A stretch of 39,916 nt of DNA, taken from contig DWYZ01000213.1 in assembly GCA_019118425.1 (NCBI GenBank), positions 1-39,916 on the forward strand. The letters are read 5' to 3'. The notes beneath the pieces are model-generated. The model was not told the DNA's origin. It was given only the letters and a program-made list of their open reading frames with translations, and did not search any database. Source of the DNA: Candidatus Blautia faecavium (lineage in GTDB: Bacteria; Bacillota; Clostridia; Lachnospirales; Lachnospiraceae). Shown here piece by piece: positions 8,448 to 16,300 of this stretch (its first letter is position 1; each line of letters begins with the position of its first letter). The translations under genes were made by a program, and so were the position numbers.

Positions 8448-10597
8448 GACTCTAAGGCTCCCTTCATATGCAGCAGATCAAAAAAAAGAGGGGTTCCACC
8501 TGTATGCCAGAAAAGAATATTCTCTTTGCATATTTCCTTTTCTTTCAGATAGGAAAGCATTCCGTGAAATCCCTTGCCGGTATAGGTCATATCCAGAGGC
8601 AGGCCTTCCTCTTCATATACTCTTTTGATCACATCCATGACTTTTTCAGAATAGGCTCCGTAGCCGCCTTCCATGTATGCGTCTGTAAAATAAATCTGGT
8701 CTTCCCATCCTTTTGGAAGGGAGAGGTTCCATTTTTTTCCATAGACTTTTATATTATTTTCTATGACCTCTCTGCCTCTGGCGGCGTTTCTGGAAACGGA
8801 GATCCCTACGATCTTTCTTTTATCTTTCTTTAACAGGCTTCCCATGAGAAGGCCGGACTGGGTGGCATTGGTGCTGGAGGCGAGGAAAATATACGAAAAG
8901 GCTTTTCCCGTTTTTTCTTCCCAGGCGCACAGTTCCTGGTAGGCCTGCACGTAGGCCTCCATAGGAATACATTCATTGCCCTCTCCCAGATGGTTTCCAT
9001 AAATATAATAAGGGGAATATCCCTGCTCCTTAAGCTCGTCCATTGCCGTTAAAACAGCGGAGGCAATTTCGTTTTTTCTGCATTTTATTTCTTTTACGCC
9101 CATCTGCTTGATGAGACGGCTGTTGCAGGACTCTCCTTCCTCTTTTATATCCTCTGTATTATGCACCATATAGCAGGGAATGGAGAGTTCTCTGCACACT
9201 GCGGAAAGGATCCTGCAGAGATTAGAATGGTAATTGCCGTAAATGATCATGGCGTCACAGTGCTTTCTCCGCATATCCTCCACAAACTTCTCTCCGAACC
9301 TCACCTTGTTTCCCCCAAAGGAAAAAGACAGCAGATCGTCCCGCTTTACAAAAAACTGATTCTCTCCGTCAGAAAGCCGCAGCTTATGTACCGGGGTTTC
9401 AAAAATCTGGATCGGATTCTCCTTTGGTCCCCGGTGGAGAAGCCCTTCCATTTCCTCCATGGTTTCTGTCTGAAGGATATAAAAGCCCGGGCGTCCGCCG
9501 CTGTCCAGGATCTCCCCGCTGGGAAAGGTTTCCGGCACTGTTATTTTTTTCAGGCATTGGGGATGGCTTTTCTTTAACTCCTCCATGCGTTCCATATCTT
9601 TTTTGCACATAAGGAAGCGGATTGCCGCTATGTGCTCTTTTTTTTCTGAAATCTCCGGTTCTCTGCCGCAGGCAATGTCAATAACCATTTTTACATAATC
9701 CCTGCCGGTAGATAAAGGCACAAGGTCTGAACCGATACAGTCTCCTCCCATGCGGGAGCCGATCTCTATGATATGTATGTTTTCCTCCCGGTCAATGCGA
9801 AGCTCGCTGTGTCCCGCCCCGTACTCCACCCCCAGGGCGTCCAGGGCGGCACAGACTGTCCGTTCCACTTTTTCTTTCAGCTCTTTAGATAGAGGAGCCG
9901 GTTCCAGATGGCCTGTCTCAATATAATGGGGCGCGCCTGTGGTAAACTTTTTTGTAATTGCCAAACAGGTATGTCTGCCTTTATAGCTTATGGACTCCAC
10001 ACTGTACTCCGCCCCAGAAAGACAGGCTTCCACAATGGCTTTCTTTTCAAAAGACTGTTCTATTGCCCGTTCTATGGCGGGAATCAAGTCTTTTTCCTCC
10101 TTTACCAGGGTAATGGCCCGGCTTCCGGAACGGTCGGTGGGCTTTACGATAACGGGATAAGACGGAATGGAAATGTCTTTCCTTCCATCCCCGTTTTGGG
10201 CAGAAATTTTTTTCTTATCTTCCTCTCCCACCACCTGAAAAAAAGGAACGGGAATCCCCGCCTCCTTCATTGCTTTTCGCATGAGATATTTATTGGTGGT
10301 CTTTTCTATACACTCCTGGCTGTTGCCGGGAAGGCCAAGCTTCCTGGCCAGATACTGCACCGTGATATTGGCAAGATCCGAACCGATGGTAGCCACGCCC
10401 TCCGGCCAGATTTCTCTGCATATTTCCAGTATCTTTTCTTTTTCTGTGATACTGATCTCGTAAAATTTATCTGCGTCCGCCGCCCCTGACGCTCCCTCTC
10501 TCCAGGCAAAAACATGGGTCTCATATCCCATTTCCTTTGCCTTTTGAATGAGCGGCCTTTGGAAATCATTGGCGCCGATGATGACAATTTTTCTCAT
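8444..10597 (-). CDS. Fusion: ATP-grasp ligase + ACC deaminase/D-cysteine desulfhydrase-like PLP enzyme
   Basis: A 717-residue two-domain protein. Residues 1-390 form an ATP-grasp ligase: KIVIIGANDFQRPL at the start, the ATP loop VKPTDRSGSR at 151-160, and metal-binding IEIGSRMGGD at 277-286. Residues 394-717 form a fold-type II PLP enzyme of the ACC deaminase/D-cysteine desulfhydrase family: VKRDDLLSFSFGGNKVR with the probable PLP lysine at 431, a Ser/Thr-rich phosphate-binding loop SSTNATQSGL, and the family's C-terminal HTGGTP at 698-703. Both halves look full length. An ATG 93 bases upstream is in frame, but it would translate a perfect DNA palindrome; the ATG at 10597 has GAGGAA five bases before it and begins at the conserved fold. 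The fusion suggests the PLP domain prepares or consumes the amino acid used by the ligase. Confidence 0.88.
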   Translation of the reverse strand: MRKIVIIGANDFQRPLIQKAKEMGYETHVFAWREGASGAADADKFYEISITEKEKILEICREIWPEGVATIGSDLANITVQYLARKLGLPGNSQECIEKTTNKYLMRKAMKEAGIPVPFFQVVGEEDKKKISAQNGDGRKDISIPSYPVIVKPTDRSGSRAITLVKEEKDLIPAIERAIEQSFEKKAIVEACLSGAEYSVESISYKGRHTCLAITKKFTTGAPHYIETGHLEPAPLSKELKEKVERTVCAALDALGVEYGAGHSELRIDREENIHIIEIGSRMGGDCIGSDLVPLSTGRDYVKMVIDIACGREPEISEKKEHIAAIRFLMCKKDMERMEELKKSHPQCLKKITVPETFPSGEILDSGGRPGFYILQTETMEEMEGLLHRGPKENPIQIFETPVHKLRLSDGENQFFVKRDDLLSFSFGGNKVRFGEKFVEDMRRKHCDAMIIYGNYHSNLCRILSAVCRELSIPCYMVHNTEDIKEEGESCNSRLIKQMGVKEIKCRKNEIASAVLTAMDELKEQGYSPYYIYGNHLGEGNECIPMEAYVQAYQELCAWEEKTGKAFSYIFLASSTNATQSGLLMGSLLKKDKRKIVGISVSRNAARGREVIENNIKVYGKKWNLSLPKGWEDQIYFTDAYMEGGYGAYSEKVMDVIKRVYEEEGLPLDMTYTGKGFHGMLSYLKEKEICKENILFWHTGGTPLFFDLLHMKGALES

Positions 10598-10613
10598 AAT
10601 ATTCCTCTGACAA

Positions 10614-10650
10614 GGAAATGTTGCAAAACCCTGTATTTTGCAACATTTCC
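10614..10650. promoter_or_regulatory. Perfect 15-bp inverted repeat in the leader of the ATP-grasp/PLP gene
   Basis: Arms of 15 bases (GGAAATGTTGCAAAA and its exact complement) are separated by 7 bases. The dyad ends 16 bases before the chosen ATG and only a few bases before the ribosome site. It could be a repressor operator, an RNA hairpin controlling translation, or a copy of a palindromic repeat. Confidence 0.7.
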
Positions 10651-10756
10651 GTCTCCGCGTTTCTTTTCGCACCATATCCCTACGTTTCACCGGTCTGCTT
10701 TTACAACTGCACTCTCAAAAAGCATTCTCAGAGAAACAATAAGGCATTTAAAGTGG

Positions 10757-10832
10757 CTCCTAGTGTACTGACACGTTCATATTCTCACTAACTGTGCTGT
10801 CAATTTGGATATGGATATGCCAGTACACTGGT
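10757..10832. repeat. Palindromic repeat D, copy 1
   Basis: The left arm CTAGTGTACTGACA (10760-10773) is mirrored by TGCCAGTACACTGG (10818-10831). The left half recurs at 36883-36915 after gpr. The bases just before it (GGCATTTAAAGT, 10743-10754) also match part of the composite repeat at 30249. It lies between the rmlB stop and the ATP-grasp leader. Confidence 0.65.
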
Positions 10833-10846
10833 ACGCTTGGAGCATT

Positions 10847-11929
10847 TTATTTGGTATGATACATTTCTTCGTAGTATTTCTGGTAATCTCCGCTGGTGAC
10901 ATTTTTCATCCATTCTTCATGCTCGAAGAACCACTGGATCGTCAGGCGGATGCCGTCCTCAAAACAGGTCTCCGGAGACCAGCCCACCTCGGATTTGATC
11001 TTATCCGGTGCAATGGCATAACGCCGGTCATGGCCTTTTCTGTCCTCCACATAAGTGATCAGATCTTCACTTACCAAAGCCCGGCGTGGATCGCTCTTCG
11101 GCAGCATTTCTTTCAATGTGTCCAGAATGATATGGATGATCTGGATATTCTGCTTTTCGTTATGGCCTCCAATGTTATAGGTCTCGAAAAGTCTTCCTTT
11201 TTCCTGGACCATATCAATTCCCTTGGCGTGATCCATTACATACAGCCAGTCACGGACATTTTTTCCATCGCCGTATACAGGCAGATTCTTTCCTTGGAGA
11301 GCATTGTTAATGATCAGGGGGATCAGTTTTTCCGGGAACTGGTAAGGGCCGTAGTTATTGCTGCAGTTGGTGATGTTCGCCGGGAATTTATAGGTATCCA
11401 TATAGGATTTTACCAGCATGTCTGAGGAAGCCTTGCTGGCGGAATAAGGGCTGTGGGGATCATAGGGAGTAGTCTCATAGAAGTAAGAGCCATCATCCTC
11501 CAATGACCCGTAGACCTCGTCTGTGGATACATGCAGGAATTTTTTATCCGGCTTAAAGGTACCGTCCGGAAGTTCCCAGGCAGCTTTCGCCGCGTTCAGC
11601 ATGTTCAGGGTACCCAGCACATTGGTCTTTACGAAAACGTCCGGGTTCTTAATGCTTCGGTCCACATGGCTTTCCGCTGCGAAGTGAACTACACGGTCAA
11701 TGTCGTTTTCCTCGAAAATTTTCATCATGGCGTCTCCGTTGCAAATGTCCGCCTTAATGAAGGTATAGTTTTCTCTGTTTTCAATGTCTTTTAAGTTTTC
11801 CAGGTTTCCTGCGTAGGTGAGCTTGTCTACGTTGATGATACGGATGGCGTCTCCGTATTTCTGGAACATGTAGTGGATATAGTTGGAGCCGATAAAGCCG
11901 GCTCCGCCGGTTACCAGGTATGTGCGCAT
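10847..11929 (-). CDS. rfbB: dTDP-glucose 4,6-dehydratase
   Basis: RmlB/RfbB converts dTDP-glucose to dTDP-4-keto-6-deoxyglucose, the shared intermediate for rhamnose (RmlC/D) and for the 4-amino sugar (RffA). This 360-residue extended short-chain dehydrogenase has the NAD-binding GGAGFIGSN at 8-16, STDEVYG at 135-141 and the catalytic YSASK pair Tyr162/Lys166. The start ATG has AAGGAG eight bases upstream and a good promoter before it. It is separated from the rest of the cluster by 250 bases holding a palindrome and a repeat, so it may be regulated on its own. Confidence 0.97.
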   Translation of the reverse strand: MRTYLVTGGAGFIGSNYIHYMFQKYGDAIRIINVDKLTYAGNLENLKDIENRENYTFIKADICNGDAMMKIFEENDIDRVVHFAAESHVDRSIKNPDVFVKTNVLGTLNMLNAAKAAWELPDGTFKPDKKFLHVSTDEVYGSLEDDGSYFYETTPYDPHSPYSASKASSDMLVKSYMDTYKFPANITNCSNNYGPYQFPEKLIPLIINNALQGKNLPVYGDGKNVRDWLYVMDHAKGIDMVQEKGRLFETYNIGGHNEKQNIQIIHIILDTLKEMLPKSDPRRALVSEDLITYVEDRKGHDRRYAIAPDKIKSEVGWSPETCFEDGIRLTIQWFFEHEEWMKNVTSGDYQKYYEEMYHTK

Positions 11930-11952
11930 GGTTTGTTCTCCTTTTTTTATCG

Positions 11953-11964
11953 CTTGAATTCAAG
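11953..11964. promoter_or_regulatory. 12-bp perfect palindrome at the rmlB transcription start
   Basis: CTTGAATTCAAG lies just downstream of the predicted -10 box, where transcription should begin. It could be an operator, but a 12-base palindrome can arise by chance. Confidence 0.35.
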
Positions 11965-11966
11965 TT

Positions 11967-11995
11967 ATTATAACACTAATGTTGGGGGTGGGCAA
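11967..11995 (-). promoter_or_regulatory. Sigma-A type promoter of rmlB
   Basis: On the minus strand TTGCCC (11990-11995) and TATAAT (11967-11972) are spaced by exactly 17 bases. The start codon follows about 38 bases after the -10 box. Confidence 0.75.
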
Positions 11996-12033
11996 GAGGG
12001 GGAATGGGTGAATACGGACGCCGTAAGGAAGGG

Positions 12034-12063
12034 GAAGCTGTGCGCCGGGCGGTGTACAGCTTC
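12034..12063 (-). terminator. Possible terminator after the amidase gene
   Basis: An 8-bp stem (GAAGCTGT/ACAGCTTC) with a 14-base GC-rich loop lies 50 bases after the amidase stop. On the minus strand it is followed by CCCTTCCTT, not a true U-run, so termination is uncertain. Confidence 0.4.
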
Positions 12064-12112
12064 TTCTTCCTCGCGGCTGAGTATTCCTGTAGTGGACGGT
12101 GGGCGCGGTGGT

Positions 12113-13618
12113 TTAGCGGCGGTTGGTGCAGATTCCTTGGGAGTTGAATTTGTAGGTTTGGCCTTGGGAGTTTGTTACTTTGCAGTTTTTGAGCATTACG
12201 CCTGCTTTGCTGGTGAAGTAATACCATTTTCCGTTTAGTTTCATCCAGCCTTTTCGTGCTTTTCCGTTTATCTGGAAGAAGTAGGTTTGGGTTTTTCCGT
12301 TGGTTTTGAGGGTTTTGAGGGTTTTGAAGCCTTTGTTGTAGCGGACTCCGTTTTGGTCTACATAGTAGATGTCTCCGTTTTTCATGGTTATTTTTTTGTT
12401 TTTATAGAGGTATGCTTTGGAGGGATGGAAGTAGTAGTATTTTCCGTTTACTTTTTTCATTCCCCGAAGGGCGTACCCCTGGGAGCCTACGTAATATTGT
12501 TTTCCTTTAAAGGTGCACCAGCCTTTCAGACGTTTTCCGTCCGCTCCCAGAAGGTATACGTCTCCTGAGGCAGATACCATGGCAGTGTCCTTATACATGA
12601 ATCCGTATGTGATATCAAAATAGTACCAGGTGCCGTTGTCATTCATCCAGTTGCAGTGGGCAATGCCATCGTCTTTGAAGAAGTATTGTTTCCCTTGGAA
12701 TTCCTGCCATCCATACTGGCGTTTGCCGTCCGGGCCTACGAAATAGATGCCTGGTTTCAAAAAGAGAAGTTTATTTTTAATCTTTTCGTCATTTTCGTAG
12801 TAGTAATAATCTCCGTTTTCTTTATACCAACCGTTTTTCCCTGAAGTATCCTGTCCGTCATCCACCGGCTCGTCCGGAAGCTGGTCGCAGTACCTTACGA
12901 TCGCCCGGGCGTCTGCTGCTGCAAGACGGCGGAGTTTTGCGTCAGAGCTTAAAAAGTTTTTTACATCGGAGGCATTGCTGATAAAGGCATGTTCGATGAT
13001 CACCCCGGGAAGATCCATTTCTACGCTGGAGGCGACAATTCCATAATAATCTCTCAGAGCTCCGTTAGGATATCTGCTGTTATTTTCCGTCATGCGGTAT
13101 TCCATCCCGCCAGTCTCTGGAAAGCGCTGATAGATTCCTAATTTCCCCAGTTCCTCCATTACATAGCTTCCGAAAAGTTTTTCCTTCTGGGACAGGTACG
13201 GACGGTAGGTTCCCTTGGAAATCATCACCGAGGCGCCCTTGGCGGAAGGATTGGCCACGGAATTAATATGCTGGCTTACCAAAAGGTCCGCGCCATAATC
13301 TTTCGCCCTCTGCACTCTTGCCCGAAGGCCCAGCCGTTCCTGATAAGAACGTGTGAGATGTACCTCTATGTCTCCATGCTTAGCCAGCTCCTGCATGGTA
13401 TAGTTGGATATTTTCCAGTTTATCTCTTCTTCTTTGTACAATACTCCGTTATGCCGCGCCCAGGCTCCTGTCTCGCCGCCTCCATGCCCCGGGTCCAGTA
13501 CTACCACATGTTTTTTTACTGCGGGTGCTTTTTGCGCAGCAAAGGCGGCAAAGCCGCCGAAAATACCGGCCAAGCCTGCTGCCGCCGCAAGAAGTATAAT
13601 CCACTTTTTCTTTTTCAC
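12113..13618 (-). CDS. Secreted N-acetylmuramoyl-L-alanine amidase with wall-binding repeats
   Basis: A 501-residue secreted amidase_3 enzyme that cuts the MurNAc-L-Ala bond of peptidoglycan. It has a signal peptide or anchor (residues 5-28). The zinc amidase domain spans about 36-250, with LDPGHGGG (His45), the KEEEIN glutamates near 63-65 and SQHINS (His117). The rest is a chain of aromatic repeats of the choline-binding/glucan-binding type (for example KGWMKLNGKWYYFTSKAG), about 270-495, which should hold the enzyme on wall polymer. The GTG start at 13618 has AGGGAG six bases upstream. It follows the lysozyme gene by 21 bases, so the two likely share one mRNA. The 3' part is richer in G than the neighbours on the plus strand. 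Confidence 0.93.
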   Translation of the reverse strand: MKKKKWIILLAAAAGLAGIFGGFAAFAAQKAPAVKKHVVVLDPGHGGGETGAWARHNGVLYKEEEINWKISNYTMQELAKHGDIEVHLTRSYQERLGLRARVQRAKDYGADLLVSQHINSVANPSAKGASVMISKGTYRPYLSQKEKLFGSYVMEELGKLGIYQRFPETGGMEYRMTENNSRYPNGALRDYYGIVASSVEMDLPGVIIEHAFISNASDVKNFLSSDAKLRRLAAADARAIVRYCDQLPDEPVDDGQDTSGKNGWYKENGDYYYYENDEKIKNKLLFLKPGIYFVGPDGKRQYGWQEFQGKQYFFKDDGIAHCNWMNDNGTWYYFDITYGFMYKDTAMVSASGDVYLLGADGKRLKGWCTFKGKQYYVGSQGYALRGMKKVNGKYYYFHPSKAYLYKNKKITMKNGDIYYVDQNGVRYNKGFKTLKTLKTNGKTQTYFFQINGKARKGWMKLNGKWYYFTSKAGVMLKNCKVTNSQGQTYKFNSQGICTNRR

Positions 13619-13639
13619 CTTTTTCTCCCTCTGCCTTTA

Positions 13640-15214
13640 TTACTTTTTATACTGTTTTATGCAAACTCCATTTTTGTTAAAGACGGATACTATGCCGGAA
13701 CCGCTGGTGAGGGTAATGCTTTTTGCCATTATTGCCGATCCCTGGGTATTTCCCTTATAGAAATAATATTTCTTTCCGTTGATAGTATGCCAGCCTTTAT
13801 AAGCTCTTGCATTTGTTCCGAAATAATAGGTATTCTTTTTCCCGTTTTCCGTAATGGTCTTGAATCCAAAGTCACAGCACCAGCCGTTGCTTCCTGCATA
13901 ATAAATATTTCCATCCTGAGCTATGATCTTTTTGCTTTTATACATATAGGCAAGCGTTTCGTCAAAGAAATAATATTTGGCGCCAATCTTTTGGGAACCT
14001 TTTACCGCATAGCCGTTAGAAGCCATATAATATCGTTTTCCTTCCCAGCTTACCCAGGTATTGGTCACTCTGGCTCCGTCTTCGTCCACATAGCAGATAT
14101 TATTCTTGCTGGAGGTAAGAAGGGTATTTTTAAAAAGCGCGCCTGCATTACTGCTGAAATAGTAATACTTCCCGTCAATCCTCTGCCAGCCTTTTACTTT
14201 TTCATCGTTTTTATAATAGTAAGTGTAGCCGTTTTCTGTCACCCATCCGTTTTTTCCGGTACTGACACCGCTGTCGTCCCAATCCAGATCAGGCGTGGTG
14301 GAAGGTTCATAGGTAGAAACCGCATTCCAGCGGGGAGTGATGATCTTCGTATAATCCACATAGCCGAAATCAATGTCCACATTGTTTCCACTTGGAATAC
14401 CTGCGATCAGGCCTGCAGTGGAATTTAAGGTTCCGCCTCCGTCACCGTCTGTGGCCTGCCAGATCGTATAATTATAGGAAGAACTGGAAGGGGCCTGGAT
14501 CGTGTCGCCGTATCTTGCAATCCATACATCTATTCCATTTAAATAACTCCAGTCCACTTCGTTGTCATACCAGTTTGTGTTGCAATAGACCATGGGATAA
14601 TAGCCGGCTTTCTTAATCTCGTTGCAGAATACCACCGCCAGTTTGGCTACCTGCTTTGTGGAAAGCTGACCCATCTGGGAATATTCCAGATCAAAAACCA
14701 CCGGATAAGAAACCTTATAACCGTCCATTTTTTCAATGGCAAGTTTCGCCTCTCTCAAGGCCATAGCCGGCGTGGTGGCCGTGCTGTATATGTAAGTGCC
14801 TACTGGAACTCCTGCCTGCTCTGCCTGCTGCATGTTATAATCGTAGGTTTTATCTAGATAATTAGAACCGTAGGCAATCCGCACGAAAGCAAAATCTACA
14901 TTAGAATTTTTTACACTCTGCCAATTTATAGTCCCCTGCCATTCAGATACATCGATTCCTCTGGTAATGGCTCCCGGGATTTCTACGCCGCTTCCATTGT
15001 AACAAACGCCGTTGATCTTCTGCCAGGCCCTGGAGTTCGCTCTCGCTGTCCCAAAGAGGAGCTGTCCTTCTCTTTTCGCAGCCAGTTCATCCTGATCCAG
15101 AGTATCCCATCTCTGATAAGTCTGGGCCGATGCAGTGCAGATGCCGGCAAAAAGAAGCCCCAGACATAACGCGGCGATCCCAATGGTTTTTCGGATCCAC
15201 TTTTTCATATTCAT
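13640..15214 (-). CDS. Secreted GH25 lysozyme with wall-binding repeats
   Basis: A 524-residue muramidase that hydrolyses MurNAc-GlcNAc bonds. A signal peptide (about 1-30, ending ICTASA) precedes the GH25 domain at about 84-300: RGIDVSEWQG with Asp88, and the catalytic pair in VVFDLEYS (Asp175 and Glu177). The C-terminal third is a run of choline-binding-like repeats (KGWQRIDGKYYYFSSNAGALF and relatives). It has its own strong promoter. The first ATG at 15214 has AGAGGG seven bases upstream. Amidase and lysozyme share the same repeat module, so both probably dock to the same wall polymer. It could be a phage-derived endolysin, but the signal peptide argues for a cellular autolysin. Confidence 0.94.
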   Translation of the reverse strand: MNMKKWIRKTIGIAALCLGLLFAGICTASAQTYQRWDTLDQDELAAKREGQLLFGTARANSRAWQKINGVCYNGSGVEIPGAITRGIDVSEWQGTINWQSVKNSNVDFAFVRIAYGSNYLDKTYDYNMQQAEQAGVPVGTYIYSTATTPAMALREAKLAIEKMDGYKVSYPVVFDLEYSQMGQLSTKQVAKLAVVFCNEIKKAGYYPMVYCNTNWYDNEVDWSYLNGIDVWIARYGDTIQAPSSSSYNYTIWQATDGDGGGTLNSTAGLIAGIPSGNNVDIDFGYVDYTKIITPRWNAVSTYEPSTTPDLDWDDSGVSTGKNGWVTENGYTYYYKNDEKVKGWQRIDGKYYYFSSNAGALFKNTLLTSSKNNICYVDEDGARVTNTWVSWEGKRYYMASNGYAVKGSQKIGAKYYFFDETLAYMYKSKKIIAQDGNIYYAGSNGWCCDFGFKTITENGKKNTYYFGTNARAYKGWHTINGKKYYFYKGNTQGSAIMAKSITLTSGSGIVSVFNKNGVCIKQYKK

Positions 15215-15293
15215 ATCTCATCCCTCTTGTTTCGTTTTTGTCAAAATTTGGTTTCAAAGTTTTTTAAGATATTACGTTTTTGTTACGGTTTTT

Positions 15294-15322
15294 ATTATAC
15301 CTGGGTTAAGGGGGTTTTGCAA
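15294..15322 (-). promoter_or_regulatory. Promoter of the lysozyme-amidase operon
   Basis: TTGCAA (15317-15322) and TATAAT (15294-15299) on the minus strand are 17 bases apart. The leader is about 75 bases and AT-rich. A WalR-like direct repeat (TATTAC-N5-TGTTAC, read on the plus strand) sits at 15270-15286, just past the start point. Confidence 0.78.
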
Positions 15323-15344
15323 TACGGAGTTACTAAAATATGTA

Positions 15345-15608
15345 ACATGAAGGGGGCCCGGGGTTTGGTGTTGTCTGAATAAAAAATTTTGTGGCAATAT
15401 AAAAACTATCACGGGGATATTTCTGAAGCGCACTGCCTAGGAATCGCTCAGAATCCCCATCATTGTAGATATAGGCAGTATCATAGTAGTTGATACCGTG
15501 GCTCATAGCGTAGTCGATGACCTCCTGGGACTTTACCCAGTCAATTTTCGCGTTTGACCCAAATGTTCTCTCCGCCTCCGGCAGCCTCATGTTGCCCATG
15601 CCGAGACG
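15345..15608 (-). pseudogene. Aldo/keto reductase remnant
   Basis: About 85 codons of an aldo/keto reductase survive: SRLGMGNMRLPEAERTFG, then DWVKSQEVIDYAMSHGINYYDTAYIYNDGDSE with the family's YDTA catalytic-aspartate region, and YIATKFFIQ. Intact members are about 280-380 residues, so the first dozen residues and the last two thirds are missing. The reading frame stays open upstream only because it runs antisense through the transposase remnant. I call it a pseudogene; no start or ribosome site belongs to it. Confidence 0.75.
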
Positions 15609-15770
15609 TGAAAAGTGCCAACATCTATTTTCTAAATAAAGGATAAGCACATATTTCCCCCTTATCCCCGCCAGACAAGAACTACTGGAGGAAATCCAGG
15701 CGAACCAGAAACAAAACACCATATTCCAAGGCTGGGCTACGCCTTTCCCGGCGAGCGCAGCGCCTGCTAT

Positions 15771-16271
15771 GGGGCGGATCTTCTTCAGAACTATTTCTTC
15801 ATTCCCCTTGACATTTTCAAAGAAAGCCTGCACAATAAAGGTATTCAGAACAGACTGGACGGATGGCTGACCTTTTTGTCCAGCGATGACCCGGAGGATA
15901 TCTGCGCCTTATTAGACTGTTATCCTGACTTCCGGGATTTATACGAACACATTTACCAGATCTGCAGGAATATGGAGAATATTATGGGAATATTTTCAGA
16001 AGAATTATTACAGATGGACAGGAATACCGTCCAGTATATGATTGATGAAATGCAGGAAACCATCGATCGGCAGAAAGAGGCTTTAGCCGAAAAAGACAAT
16101 GCTTTAGCGGATGCCTTAGCCGAAAGAGACAAAGCCTTAACTGAGAAAAATAAGGCTTTAGCCGAAAAAGACAAATACTTAGCGGAAAGAGATAAGGCAT
16201 TAGCAGAAAAAGAAAGAGAACTGTCTGAAATGAAAGCGCGGATGCAGGAATTAGCGGCTCGATCAAAATAG
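15771..16271 (+). pseudogene. Rpn/PD-(D/E)XK nuclease-family transposase, C-terminal remnant
   Basis: The frame reads ADLLQNYFFIPLDIFKES, then NRLDGWLTFLSSDDPEDI, YPDFRDLYEHIYQICRNME and FSEELLQMDRNTVQYMIDEM. I recognise this as the C-terminal part of the Rpn-type (recombination-promoting nuclease / putative transposase) proteins abundant in Lachnospiraceae. It ends in a highly charged coiled coil of repeated LAEKDKA heptad-like units (about 16085-16260). The N-terminal nuclease core is gone; upstream codons to 15636 are open but not recognisable. It is one of only two plus-strand coding segments in the window. Identity rests on memory of the family, not a search. Confidence 0.7.
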
Positions 16272-16300
16272 CTATTTCCACGCAACATTTTATATGCACA

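Noticed and set aside
10598-10690. An N-terminal extension of 31 residues on the ATP-grasp/PLP fusion.
   Set aside because: It would translate the perfect palindrome, is not part of the ATP-grasp fold, and the ATG at 10597 has a proper ribosome site.
13268-14428. A long plus-strand open frame (386 codons) opposite the amidase and lysozyme genes.
   Set aside because: It is antisense to two clear enzyme genes whose wall-binding repeats create a biased, stop-poor complement; it has no recognisable domain.
15876-16271. A stand-alone coiled-coil gene starting at a TTG.
   Set aside because: The same frame continues upstream with recognisable transposase-family sequence and there is no ribosome site at the TTG, so it is the tail of a decayed gene.
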